DNA of 64,000 bases from Pedobacter sp. B4-66. Its GTDB lineage: Bacteria; Bacteroidota; Bacteroidia; Sphingobacteriales; Sphingobacteriaceae. Within the stretch, counting starts at the first letter, position 1, and each line of letters begins with the position of its first letter. The DNA lies in contig NZ_JAFVME010000009.1 of assembly GCF_018492665.1 (NCBI RefSeq), positions 310,001-374,000 on the forward strand, given 5' to 3'. The notes under the pieces were generated by a model. It saw only the letters and a list, made by a program, of their open reading frames with translations, ran no database searches and had not been told where the DNA came from. Shown piece after piece: positions 25,286 through 33,297 of the stretch. The position numbers and the translations under genes were made by a program.

Positions 25286-28252
25286 ATGCAGGGTAAAGGT
25301 TTTATAAAATTTATGGCGATACTTTTAGGTATCGTCTGTGTGTATTCTCTCTCATTCAACTTTGTTACTTCTAAAGTTGAAAAAGACGCAAAAGCTTATG
25401 CTAAAGGAGACCTGGATAAGGAAAAAGCTTATTTAGATTCGATGGCAACAGTACCGGTATATCCTCTTTTTGGATTTAATTACCAGTTCTGTAAAGAAAA
25501 AGAAATCAACCTTGGTTTAGACTTAAAAGGTGGTATGAACGTAACGATGGAAATCTCGTTATCAGAGTTAGTTAAATCTTTAGCTAATAATACTGATGAT
25601 GCTAATTTCAACAAAGCGTTAGTAAATGCTCAAACTCAGTTGAACGCTGGTGGAAAAGATTTCATTAACTTATTTGTTAATGAATTCGAAAAACTTTCCC
25701 CAGGTGTAAAGTTAGCTGACTTCTTTTCTAATCAAGACAACTCTAAACTTCTTAAACCTGATGCCAGCAATTCGGAAGTAAAAAGCTTTTTATCAAAAGA
25801 AGCTACTAGTGCTATTGACCGTTCATTCGTTATTATCAGAAGCCGTATTGATGGTTTCGGTGTAGTGAGCCCGAACATGCAAAAACAAGAAGGTACTAAC
25901 CGTATCCTTATTGAGATGCCAGGTGTTCAGGACAAAGAAAGGGTTCACAAATTGTTACAAGGTTCGGCAGAATTACAATTCTGGCAAGTTTATAACAACG
26001 AAGAGGTTTATCCGGTTTTGGAAAACATCAACAAAACTCTTGCTTCAACTTTAAAAGTTGCTGATACTACTTCAGCGGGAAAAGCTTCAACAGATACTAC
26101 TGCTGCAAAATCAGGAAGTAAATTAGCTGGTTTAGCAAAAAATAAAGACACTAAAGATTCTGCAGGTGTTAAAAATGCTGACGCAGCAAAATCTAACCCA
26201 TTATTCTCGGTTCTAAACATCCCTACTTACCAAGGTCAAAACGGACAGCCTTCATTGCGTCCGGGACCAGTTGTTGGTTGGGTTGCTCAAAAAGATACGG
26301 CTAAAGTAAACGCTTACTTTAAAAGACCTGAAATTCTTTCGATCATTCCTCAGAGTTACAAATTCATGTGGAGTGTTAAACCGATGGACATTGCTCAATC
26401 TGGTGGTGCTAAAATCTTTGAATTGTATGCTATCAAATCTTTATCATCTGATGGTAAACCGGATTTAGGTGGTGAGGCAATCAGTGATGCCCGTCATGAT
26501 TACGATCAAAAAGGTCGTCCAGAGGTAACCATGTACATGACTGGTGAAGGTGCTGCAAAATGGAAAAAAATTACGGCTGAAGCTTCTGCTGATCCAAACA
26601 ATAAAAAATCTATTGCTATTGTATTAGATAACACTGTTTACTCTGCTCCTACTGTACAGAACGAAATCCCTAACGGTATTTCCTCTATCACTGGTAGCTT
26701 TACAGTAAATGATACTCAGGATTTAGCAAACATATTAAAAGCAGGTAAACTTCCTGCTCCGGCTAGAATTGTTGGTGAATTCGTTGTTGGTCCTTCACTT
26801 GGTGAGGCGGCTATCCACAATGGTTTATTATCATTCGTGCTTGCATTTATCGTGATCTTGGTGTTCATGGCTTTATATTACAATAAAGCTGGATGGGTTG
26901 CTAACCTTGCATTGGTAATCAACTTATTCTTCATCATGGGTATCTTGGTATCGCTAGGTGCGGTATTAACATTGCCTGGTATTGCCGGTATCGTATTAGT
27001 AATCGGTTTATCAGTAGATGCGAACATTCTGATCTTTGAGCGTGTTAGAGAAGAGCTTAATTTAGGTAAAGCTACTCCTTTGGCTATCAAAGAAGGTTTC
27101 AAACACGCAATGTCATCTATCATTGACTCGAACGTTACAGTATTTGTATTAGGTGCTATCCTTTACATCTTCGGTAGTGGTCCGGTTCAAGGTTTCGCAA
27201 CTACATTATGTATCGGTATCTTATCATCTCTATTCTGTGCGGTATTGATCTCTCGTTTAGTTTTCGAATACCTATTAGATAAAAAATCTAACATTACGTT
27301 TGGTAACAAACACACTATCCACGCATTTAAAAACATTGCCTTCAACTTTGTTGGTCATAGAAAACTTTATTACTCTATTTCTACTGCAATCATTGTTTTA
27401 GGTTTTATTTTCTACTTCAAAAATGGCGGATTAAACCTTGGTATCGACTTTAAAGGTGGTAGAACTTATATCGTTCACTTCGATAAAGGAATGCACACTG
27501 AAGATGTTAAAGCTAGTCTTAACGCATCTTTCCCTGAGTCGGAAACTATCGTTAAAACAGCAGGTGCTGATAATGAATTAAAAATCACTACTACTTACCA
27601 CATCACTGATCAGGATCAGGGTGCTGATAAATTAGTTGAGAAAGCTTTACATGAAGGTTTAGCAAAAACAGGTGTTAAATACACTATTGAAAGTAATGAA
27701 AAGGTAGGTCCTATTATTGCGAGCGATATTGTTTATGGGGCTTACGGAGCAATCTTGTTCTCTTGTTTAGTGATGTTCTTCTATATTGTAGTAAGGTTTA
27801 AGAAACTAAACTATGGTTTAGGTGCGGTTATCGCATTGTTCCATGATGTGCTGCTTGTACTTTCATTCTACACAATTTTAGATGGTGTATTGCCATTCTC
27901 TTTAGAAATTGGTCAGGATTTCATTGCAGCGATCTTAACGGTAATGGGTTACACCATGACTGAAACAGTTGTTGTATTTGACCGTATCCGTGAGAAACTT
28001 GCTGAAAGTGGTAAAGAAGATTTACATGGTGAGGAACGTAATAAACTAATCAACTTTGCATTGAACAGTACTTTAAGTCGTACTATTTTGACTTCATTAA
28101 CTGTATTCTTTGTATTGTTGGTAATCTTTATCTTCGGTGGAGCTAGTATCCGCGGATTCATCTTCGCCTTATTGATTGGTCGTATCATCGGTACATATTC
28201 ATCATTATGTATCTCTACACCTATCGTAATCGATCTTGGTAAAAACAAATAA
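25286..28252 (+). CDS. secDF: Fused protein translocase subunit SecDF
   Basis: A 988-residue SecD-SecF fusion as is usual in Bacteroidota. It pulls exported proteins across the inner membrane using proton flow. The SecD half has a first helix at about residues 7-27, the GLDLKGGMNVTMEI motif (Asp79), a large periplasmic domain with an Ala/Lys/Asp-rich insertion around 265-305, and helices after about 505. The SecF half begins near residue 690 with GIDFKGGRTY (Asp721) and ends with six helices. The open pattern and even codon usage suggest high expression. A hairpin terminator follows at 28277-28301. Confidence 0.96.
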   Translation: MQGKGFIKFMAILLGIVCVYSLSFNFVTSKVEKDAKAYAKGDLDKEKAYLDSMATVPVYPLFGFNYQFCKEKEINLGLDLKGGMNVTMEISLSELVKSLANNTDDANFNKALVNAQTQLNAGGKDFINLFVNEFEKLSPGVKLADFFSNQDNSKLLKPDASNSEVKSFLSKEATSAIDRSFVIIRSRIDGFGVVSPNMQKQEGTNRILIEMPGVQDKERVHKLLQGSAELQFWQVYNNEEVYPVLENINKTLASTLKVADTTSAGKASTDTTAAKSGSKLAGLAKNKDTKDSAGVKNADAAKSNPLFSVLNIPTYQGQNGQPSLRPGPVVGWVAQKDTAKVNAYFKRPEILSIIPQSYKFMWSVKPMDIAQSGGAKIFELYAIKSLSSDGKPDLGGEAISDARHDYDQKGRPEVTMYMTGEGAAKWKKITAEASADPNNKKSIAIVLDNTVYSAPTVQNEIPNGISSITGSFTVNDTQDLANILKAGKLPAPARIVGEFVVGPSLGEAAIHNGLLSFVLAFIVILVFMALYYNKAGWVANLALVINLFFIMGILVSLGAVLTLPGIAGIVLVIGLSVDANILIFERVREELNLGKATPLAIKEGFKHAMSSIIDSNVTVFVLGAILYIFGSGPVQGFATTLCIGILSSLFCAVLISRLVFEYLLDKKSNITFGNKHTIHAFKNIAFNFVGHRKLYYSISTAIIVLGFIFYFKNGGLNLGIDFKGGRTYIVHFDKGMHTEDVKASLNASFPESETIVKTAGADNELKITTTYHITDQDQGADKLVEKALHEGLAKTGVKYTIESNEKVGPIIASDIVYGAYGAILFSCLVMFFYIVVRFKKLNYGLGAVIALFHDVLLVLSFYTILDGVLPFSLEIGQDFIAAILTVMGYTMTETVVVFDRIREKLAESGKEDLHGEERNKLINFALNSTLSRTILTSLTVFFVLLVIFIFGGASIRGFIFALLIGRIIGTYSSLCISTPIVIDLGKNK

Positions 28253-28276
28253 GTATATTACTTACAAATGATAATT

Positions 28277-28301
28277 AAAGGCATCCTTTTTGGATGCCTT
28301 T
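28277..28301 (+). terminator. Intrinsic terminator of secDF
   Basis: A 10-bp perfect stem, AAAGGCATCC at 28277-28286 and GGATGCCTTT at 28292-28301, loop TTTTT, then TTGTTTG. It starts 25 nt after the secDF stop. It lies upstream of the NDH-2 start codon and so argues against an earlier start for that gene. Confidence 0.88.
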
Positions 28302-28336
28302 TTGTTTGTTATGTATATTTACCAAAATTGATTTTT

Positions 28337-29671
28337 ATGGAGCAACGTTTTCCTAAAGGCAACAAACCCAGAATTATAATTGTAGGCGGCGGCTTTGGCG
28401 GCATCGAACTGGCAAAAAAACTGCGAAATCAAGATGTAGAAGTAATTATGCTCGATAAACATAATTACCATACTTTTCAACCATTACTATATCAGGTTGC
28501 TACCGGAGGCTTAGAGGCCGATTCTATTGCTTTTCCATTAAGAAGAATCTTTAAAGGTCAAAAAAACTTAACATTTAGGGTTACTGAAGTTAAAAAGGTT
28601 TTACCGCTTGAAAATGTTGTTGAAACTACCATCGGTGCTTTCGAATACGACCATCTGGTAATTTCTACGGGATCGACCAGTAACTTTTTTGGACAGGCAG
28701 AAATTGAGAAAAATGCCATGCCCATGAAATCAATTCCCGAAGCTTTAAACCTTAGGAGTTTAATACTACAAAATCTGGAATTGGCTCAGATAACTACCAA
28801 CGAACTTGCTGAAGCAGAATTACTGAATTTTGTAGTGGTTGGTGGTGGCCCTACCGGTGTAGAAACTTCGGGAGCTATTGCCGAGCTCAAAAAGCATGTA
28901 CTAAAAAATGATTATCCTGAGTTGGATCTCAGTAAAGTAAATATTTATTTGATAGAAGGCTCTCCGGAATTATTGGGAGCCATGTCAGTTCAGGCTCAAC
29001 AGAAATCGGAAGCATTTTTAAAGGAACTTGGTGTAACAGTTATGACCAATGCACGCGTCCAGTCTTACAACGGCAGGCAATTAACACTTGTTGATGGGCG
29101 AATTATCCCCTCTTCTACTGTAATTTGGTCGGCCGGAGTAAAGGGAGTCGTAATTGAAGGCTTAAACCCTCAGAGTGTAGTACGTGGCAATCGTGTAAAA
29201 GTTAACGAGATCAACAGAATTGATGGTCATGAGAATATTTATGCCATTGGAGACGTAGCTGCCATGATTACTGAGGAGCTTCCTAATGGGCATCCCGGTG
29301 TTGCACCAGCTGCAATACAACAAGGCAAACAACTTGCTGAGAACCTAATTAACATTATAAATAACAAGCCTACCGAGCCTTTTAGATACTTTGATAAAGG
29401 TGCAATGGCAACTGTTGGAAGAAACAGGGCAGTTGTAGATATACATAAAGTAAGGTTTCAGGGTGTGTTTGCCTGGTTTACCTGGATGTTTGTTCACTTA
29501 ATGACGCTAGTTGGGTTTAGAAACAAGCTGGTGGTATTTGTGAACTGGGTATGGAGCTATTTCAGTTACGACAGAGGAACAAGGTTAATTATTCGTCCGT
29601 TTTTAAGAGGAAATCCAGAACTTTTACCGGAAACTACCAAACTTGCTAATGATGAGCCAAAAGTTAATTAA
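28337..29671 (+). CDS. Type II NADH dehydrogenase (NDH-2-like)
   Basis: A 444-residue FAD-dependent NAD(P)/FAD oxidoreductase that passes electrons from NADH to quinone without pumping protons. The N-terminal FAD-binding IIIVGGGFGGIELAKKL, then the NADH-binding FVVVGGGPTGVETSGAIAEL, and the second FAD motif ENIYAIGDVAAM are clear. The C-terminal about 60 residues are partly hydrophobic with aromatic residues, fitting membrane attachment. I start at the ATG at 28337 (MEQRFPKG); an in-frame ATG at 28268 would place the secDF terminator inside the coding region. The 3' end overlaps the next gene by 23 nt. Confidence 0.9.
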   Translation: MEQRFPKGNKPRIIIVGGGFGGIELAKKLRNQDVEVIMLDKHNYHTFQPLLYQVATGGLEADSIAFPLRRIFKGQKNLTFRVTEVKKVLPLENVVETTIGAFEYDHLVISTGSTSNFFGQAEIEKNAMPMKSIPEALNLRSLILQNLELAQITTNELAEAELLNFVVVGGGPTGVETSGAIAELKKHVLKNDYPELDLSKVNIYLIEGSPELLGAMSVQAQQKSEAFLKELGVTVMTNARVQSYNGRQLTLVDGRIIPSSTVIWSAGVKGVVIEGLNPQSVVRGNRVKVNEINRIDGHENIYAIGDVAAMITEELPNGHPGVAPAAIQQGKQLAENLINIINNKPTEPFRYFDKGAMATVGRNRAVVDIHKVRFQGVFAWFTWMFVHLMTLVGFRNKLVVFVNWVWSYFSYDRGTRLIIRPFLRGNPELLPETTKLANDEPKVN

Positions 29672-30518
29672 GCTGATAGAGTGCCCTCGCGACGCCATGC
29701 AGGGTATTCACGATTTTATTGATACCGATATTAAAGCTGCATATATTAATTTGTTGTTGCAGGTTGGGTTTGACACCCTTGACTTCGGTAGTTTCGTATC
29801 TCCAAAAGCAATTCCTCAATTGCGTGATACACGCGAAGTATTAGCTAAACTTGATTTAAGCGCTACTCGCTCAAAACTTTTGGCAATTGTAGCTAATTTG
29901 CGTGGTGTTGAGGAAGCTGTTTCACACGATGAGATAACTTATCTGGGCTTTCCCTTTTCTATTTCTGAGACGTTTCAACAAAGAAATACTAACTCCAGCA
30001 TTGCACAATCAATGGATACAGTTAAACAGATACTTGATCTTTGCGATAAGCACAGCAAAACAGCAGTAGTTTATTTGTCGATGGGCTTTGGAAATCCTTA
30101 CGGAGACGAATGGAATGTTGAAATAGTAGAAAAGTGGGCTGACGAATTAGTGGATAATGGGGTAAGGATTCTTTCTTTATCGGACACTACGGGTGTTTCT
30201 TCTCCTGAAAAAATACGTAAGATTTTACCTTCTTTGGTTAAAAGGTTTGAAAACACAGAGATAGGTTTGCATTTGCACAGTACGCCCAATACGCGTTTGG
30301 AGAAAATCGAAGCTGCTTATGAAAGTGGATGCCATAGATTTGACAGTGCACTAAAAGGATTTGGAGGTTGCCCTATGGCAACTGATGACTTAACAGGTAA
30401 TCTGGCCACAGAAGATCTTATTACTTTCTTAGAAAGCAGGAATGAGGTGTTAAACCTGAACATGGCTAAGTGGCAGGAGGCTGTTGTGTTTTCGCAAAAG
30501 GTTTTTCCGTTGTATTAA
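29649..30518 (+). CDS. HMG-CoA lyase-like protein (HMGL family)
   Basis: A 289-residue TIM-barrel protein of the HMG-CoA lyase/homocitrate synthase superfamily. It begins KLIECPRDAMQGI, the analogue of the metal-binding RDGLQ segment, has LSLSDTTGVSSPEKI in mid-barrel, HLHSTPNTR (metal-binding His pair) and the C-terminal GFGGCPMATDD loop containing the reactive Cys of HMG-CoA lyases. The likely reaction is cleavage of HMG-CoA to acetoacetate and acetyl-CoA in leucine breakdown, but no other pathway gene is beside it. The ATG at 29649 overlaps the NDH-2 stop by 23 nt, indicating coupling. It converges on the GNAT gene. Confidence 0.85.
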   Translation: MMSQKLIKLIECPRDAMQGIHDFIDTDIKAAYINLLLQVGFDTLDFGSFVSPKAIPQLRDTREVLAKLDLSATRSKLLAIVANLRGVEEAVSHDEITYLGFPFSISETFQQRNTNSSIAQSMDTVKQILDLCDKHSKTAVVYLSMGFGNPYGDEWNVEIVEKWADELVDNGVRILSLSDTTGVSSPEKIRKILPSLVKRFENTEIGLHLHSTPNTRLEKIEAAYESGCHRFDSALKGFGGCPMATDDLTGNLATEDLITFLESRNEVLNLNMAKWQEAVVFSQKVFPLY

Positions 30519-30527
30519 GCTGCTTTC

Positions 30528-30962
30528 CTAAGCGTGATGATGCTTTTTAACCATTTTAAAATGCTGTATACCGGCTTCTTCAAATTGCTCACCTTCTGCG
30601 ATAAACCCAAACCTTGAATACAACCTCATCGCATCCAGTTGTGCATTTAAATAGACATAATCTGCATCAGAAGGTAAATCAGACAAGGCTGCTGCTACCA
30701 AGGCCTGCCCTATTCGCTTTCCTCTGAACTTTTTCAATACAGCAAATCGTTCTAATTTGTATCCATTGTCTGTTTTACGCCAACGACACGCGCCACAAGG
30801 CTCGTTATTTAGCAATGCAAGAAAATGCTTAGAAACATCTTCGTTTTCCCATTCTAGTTCCGGAGGACAATTCTGCTCTTCAACAAAAACGGTTTTTCTA
30901 ATTGCAAATACTTTATCCAAATCTTGCGGATTGTTTACCTTAATTACCTGAAGTGCGTCCAT
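30528..30962 (-). CDS. GNAT family N-acetyltransferase
   Basis: A 144-residue GNAT protein of the YjcF/ElaA kind. It opens with the family pattern FAIRKTVFVEEQNCPPELEWE, carries KLERFAVLKKFRGKRIGQALV (acetyl-CoA-binding R-x-x-G-x-G/A loop) and ends with the AMRLYSRFGFIAEGEQFEEAGIQHF block. Substrate unknown. It lies downstream of fbaA on the minus strand but the fbaA terminator separates them, so it may have its own promoter. The C-terminal His-rich run (HHHA) is part of the reading frame. Confidence 0.85.
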   Translation of the reverse strand: MDALQVIKVNNPQDLDKVFAIRKTVFVEEQNCPPELEWENEDVSKHFLALLNNEPCGACRWRKTDNGYKLERFAVLKKFRGKRIGQALVAAALSDLPSDADYVYLNAQLDAMRLYSRFGFIAEGEQFEEAGIQHFKMVKKHHHA

Positions 30963-30998
30963 AACCTTTATTTATTTTACGTTTAAAATGCAACAAAA

Positions 30999-31031
30999 AA
31001 AGCGCCACAAGTATAATTCCTGCGGCGCTTT
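30999..31031 (-). terminator. Intrinsic terminator of fbaA
   Basis: On the minus strand the stem AAAGCGCC (31024-31031) pairs with GGCGCTTT (30999-31006) around a 17-nt loop that holds a further CA/TG pair, followed by more T residues toward 30993. It lies just after the fbaA stop at 31051. Confidence 0.75.
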
Positions 31032-31050
31032 GTAACTTTTAACCCAAGGA

Positions 31051-32130
31051 TTACAATTTATCGCTTGCGTCTTTACAGTTTAAATCTTCAAATGCTTGAG
31101 TTAAACGTTTAACAAAGGCTTCTTCACCTTTACGTAACCAAACACGAGGATCATAATATTTCTTATTCGGTTTATCTTCGCCATCAGGGTTTCCGATTTG
31201 TGCTTGAAGATAAGCTTCATTAGCTTTATAATAATCTAAAATACCTTCCCACATTGCCCATTGCATATCAGTATCGATATTCATTTTGATGGCTCCGTAA
31301 GAAATAGCTTCTCTGATTTCTTCCTGAGAAGAACCAGAACCACCGTGGAATACAAAGTTGATAGGTTTCTCAGCAGAAATATTGAATTTCTCTTTGATGA
31401 AATCCTGAGAGTTTTTAAGAATTACCGGTTGTAATTTAACGTTACCTGGTTTGTAAACACCGTGAACGTTACCAAACGCAGCTGCAACAGTGAATTTATC
31501 ACTTACTTTGCTTAATTCTTCGTAAGCATAAGCTACTTCAGAAGGCTGAGTATATAATTTAGAACTATCTACATCGCTGTTGTCAACGCCATCTTCTTCA
31601 CCACCTGTAACACCAAGCTCGATTTCAATGGTCATACCTAATTTAGCCATACGCGCTAAATATTTAGCAGAGATTTCCATGTTCTCTTCGATAGACTCTT
31701 CAGATAAATCTAACATGTGCGAAGAAAACAATGGTTTTCCAGTTTCTGCAAAGAATTTCTCACCGTGATCTAACAATCCGTCGATCCATGGTAATAATTT
31801 TTTAGCAGCGTGGTCAGTGTGTAATATTACAGCAACACCATAATGTTCAGCTAATAAATGAACGTGTTTTGCTGCAGATACTGCACCTAATACGCAAGCA
31901 TTTAAGTTATCATTATTTAATGTTTTACCTGCGTAGAATTGTGCTCCACCGTTAGAAAGTTGAATAATAACAGGTGAATTAACTGCTTTGGCAGTTTCCA
32001 TTACTGCATTAATGGTATTTGTACCGGTAACATTTACTGCTGGCAAAGCAAATTGATGTTTTTTAGCCTGTTCAAACAATTCCTGAACGGCATCTCCGTA
32101 AATTACGCCCTTGTAGCCTTTTAAACTCAT
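31051..32130 (-). CDS. fbaA: Class II fructose-bisphosphate aldolase
   Basis: A 359-residue zinc aldolase of glycolysis and gluconeogenesis. Conserved parts include FALPAVNVTGTNTINAVMETA, the metal-binding VILHTDHAAKKLLPWIDGLL, the metal-binding Glu/His regions SSHMLDLSEESIEENME and VHGVYKPGNVKLQP, and the substrate-phosphate binding VFHGGSGSSQEEIREAISYGAIKMNIDTDMQ. Length is that of the E. coli-type class IIa enzyme. It has its own terminator at 30999-31031. Upstream is divergent accD. Confidence 0.95.
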   Translation of the reverse strand: MSLKGYKGVIYGDAVQELFEQAKKHQFALPAVNVTGTNTINAVMETAKAVNSPVIIQLSNGGAQFYAGKTLNNDNLNACVLGAVSAAKHVHLLAEHYGVAVILHTDHAAKKLLPWIDGLLDHGEKFFAETGKPLFSSHMLDLSEESIEENMEISAKYLARMAKLGMTIEIELGVTGGEEDGVDNSDVDSSKLYTQPSEVAYAYEELSKVSDKFTVAAAFGNVHGVYKPGNVKLQPVILKNSQDFIKEKFNISAEKPINFVFHGGSGSSQEEIREAISYGAIKMNIDTDMQWAMWEGILDYYKANEAYLQAQIGNPDGEDKPNKKYYDPRVWLRKGEEAFVKRLTQAFEDLNCKDASDKL

Positions 32131-32358
32131 TTTTTATAATTTTATATCTGCCGAAGTTAGGAAAAATATCACTTTGGGCAAACCAATATGGCGATTATTT
32201 TCAATTAAAGCATATTGTTTAGCCTTGGTAATGAAGCTATCATGTGTTATTTTATATTTTTTAGAAGATTTACAGACTCATAATCGTTTAACTAAAGTAT
32301 CCTTAAACTCTTCTAATTTTTTTTTGTTTCTTTGTACTCGCATTTTTCAAGAAATAAC

Positions 32359-33204
32359 ATGGCTTGGTTTAAGAGAGAAAAAAAAGGTATTAGTACGCTT
32401 ACTGAAGAAAAAAAAGAAGCACCAGACGGTTTATGGAACAAGTGTCCAAATTGTAAAAAAGCTTTACATACTGCCGATCAGGTTGAGAATAAATATGTTT
32501 GCCAATATTGTGACTATCATTTAAGAATAGGATCTAAAGAATATTTTCAGGTATTATTTGATGATGATAAGTTTACGGAGCTTTTCCCTAATCTAACATC
32601 AGGAGATCCATTGAACTTTACGGACAGCAAGCCTTACACCGACAGATTGGTGGAAAGCATGAAGAAAACGGGCTTAAAGGACGCAATTAGAGCTGCTCAT
32701 GGCAAGATAGAAGGTGAAGACCTTGTGATTGCTTGTATGGACTTCAATTTCATTGGCGGATCTATGGGTTCAGTAGTTGGTGAAAAAATTGCCAGATCTA
32801 TTGACTACTCAATGAAACATAAAATTCCGTTCTTAATGATCTCTAAATCTGGGGGTGCCCGGATGATGGAAGCTGCATTTTCATTAATGCAAATGGCTAA
32901 AACTTCGGCTAAATTGGCCTTATTAAGTCAGGCTAAAATTCCTTATATATCTTTACTTACAGACCCAACAACTGGTGGTGTAACTGCTTCTTATGCAATG
33001 CTTGGTGATATTAACATCGCTGAACCAGGTGCTTTGATCGGTTTTGCTGGCCCAAGGGTTATTAAAGAAACTATAAAGAAAGATCTTCCTAAGGGGTTCC
33101 AAACTGCAGAATTCGTTTTAGAACATGGTTTCCTTGATTTTATTGTAGATCGCAGAATGATGAAAGCAAAACTTGCTGCTTTCCTTAAAATGATGAAACA
33201 CTAG
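32359..33204 (+). CDS. accD: Acetyl-CoA carboxylase carboxyltransferase subunit beta
   Basis: A 281-residue subunit that, with AccA, transfers the carboxyl group from carboxybiotin to acetyl-CoA to make malonyl-CoA for fatty acids. The N-terminal zinc ribbon has Cys29, Cys32, Cys48 and Cys51; the carboxyltransferase core shows MDFNFIGGSMGSVVGEKI, SKSGGARMMEAAFSLMQMAK and PTTGGVTASYAMLGD. I start at 32359 (MAWFKREKKG); an earlier in-frame start at 32332 would add only nine residues lacking conservation. A strong terminator follows at 33221-33250. Confidence 0.95.
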   Translation: MAWFKREKKGISTLTEEKKEAPDGLWNKCPNCKKALHTADQVENKYVCQYCDYHLRIGSKEYFQVLFDDDKFTELFPNLTSGDPLNFTDSKPYTDRLVESMKKTGLKDAIRAAHGKIEGEDLVIACMDFNFIGGSMGSVVGEKIARSIDYSMKHKIPFLMISKSGGARMMEAAFSLMQMAKTSAKLALLSQAKIPYISLLTDPTTGGVTASYAMLGDINIAEPGALIGFAGPRVIKETIKKDLPKGFQTAEFVLEHGFLDFIVDRRMMKAKLAAFLKMMKH

Positions 33205-33220
33205 AAAAAATACTCCAATT

Positions 33221-33250
33221 AAAAGCCCGGTAAATATTTACCGGGCTTTT
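33221..33250. terminator. Bidirectional terminator between accD and GH92
   Basis: A 30-nt perfect palindrome, arms AAAAGCCCGGTAAAT (33221-33235) and its complement (33236-33250), then TTTT. Serves accD on the plus strand and GH92 on the minus strand. Confidence 0.88.
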
Positions 33251-33260
33251 TTTTATCTAC

Positions 33261-33289
33261 TAAAGTGCTGAACTTAATTCAGCACTTTA
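33261..33289. terminator. Second hairpin beside the accD/GH92 terminator
   Basis: A perfect 12-bp stem, TAAAGTGCTGAA at 33261-33272 and TTCAGCACTTTA at 33278-33289, loop CTTAA. It sits between the GH92 stop at 33298 and the main terminator. No T run of its own on either strand. Confidence 0.6.
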
Positions 33290-33297
33290 ATGTAGGC

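Noticed and set aside
28268..28336. Upstream in-frame ATG as the start of NDH-2
   Set aside because: It would put the secDF terminator hairpin at 28277-28301 inside the coding region, and the translated extension is hydrophobic and not family-like.
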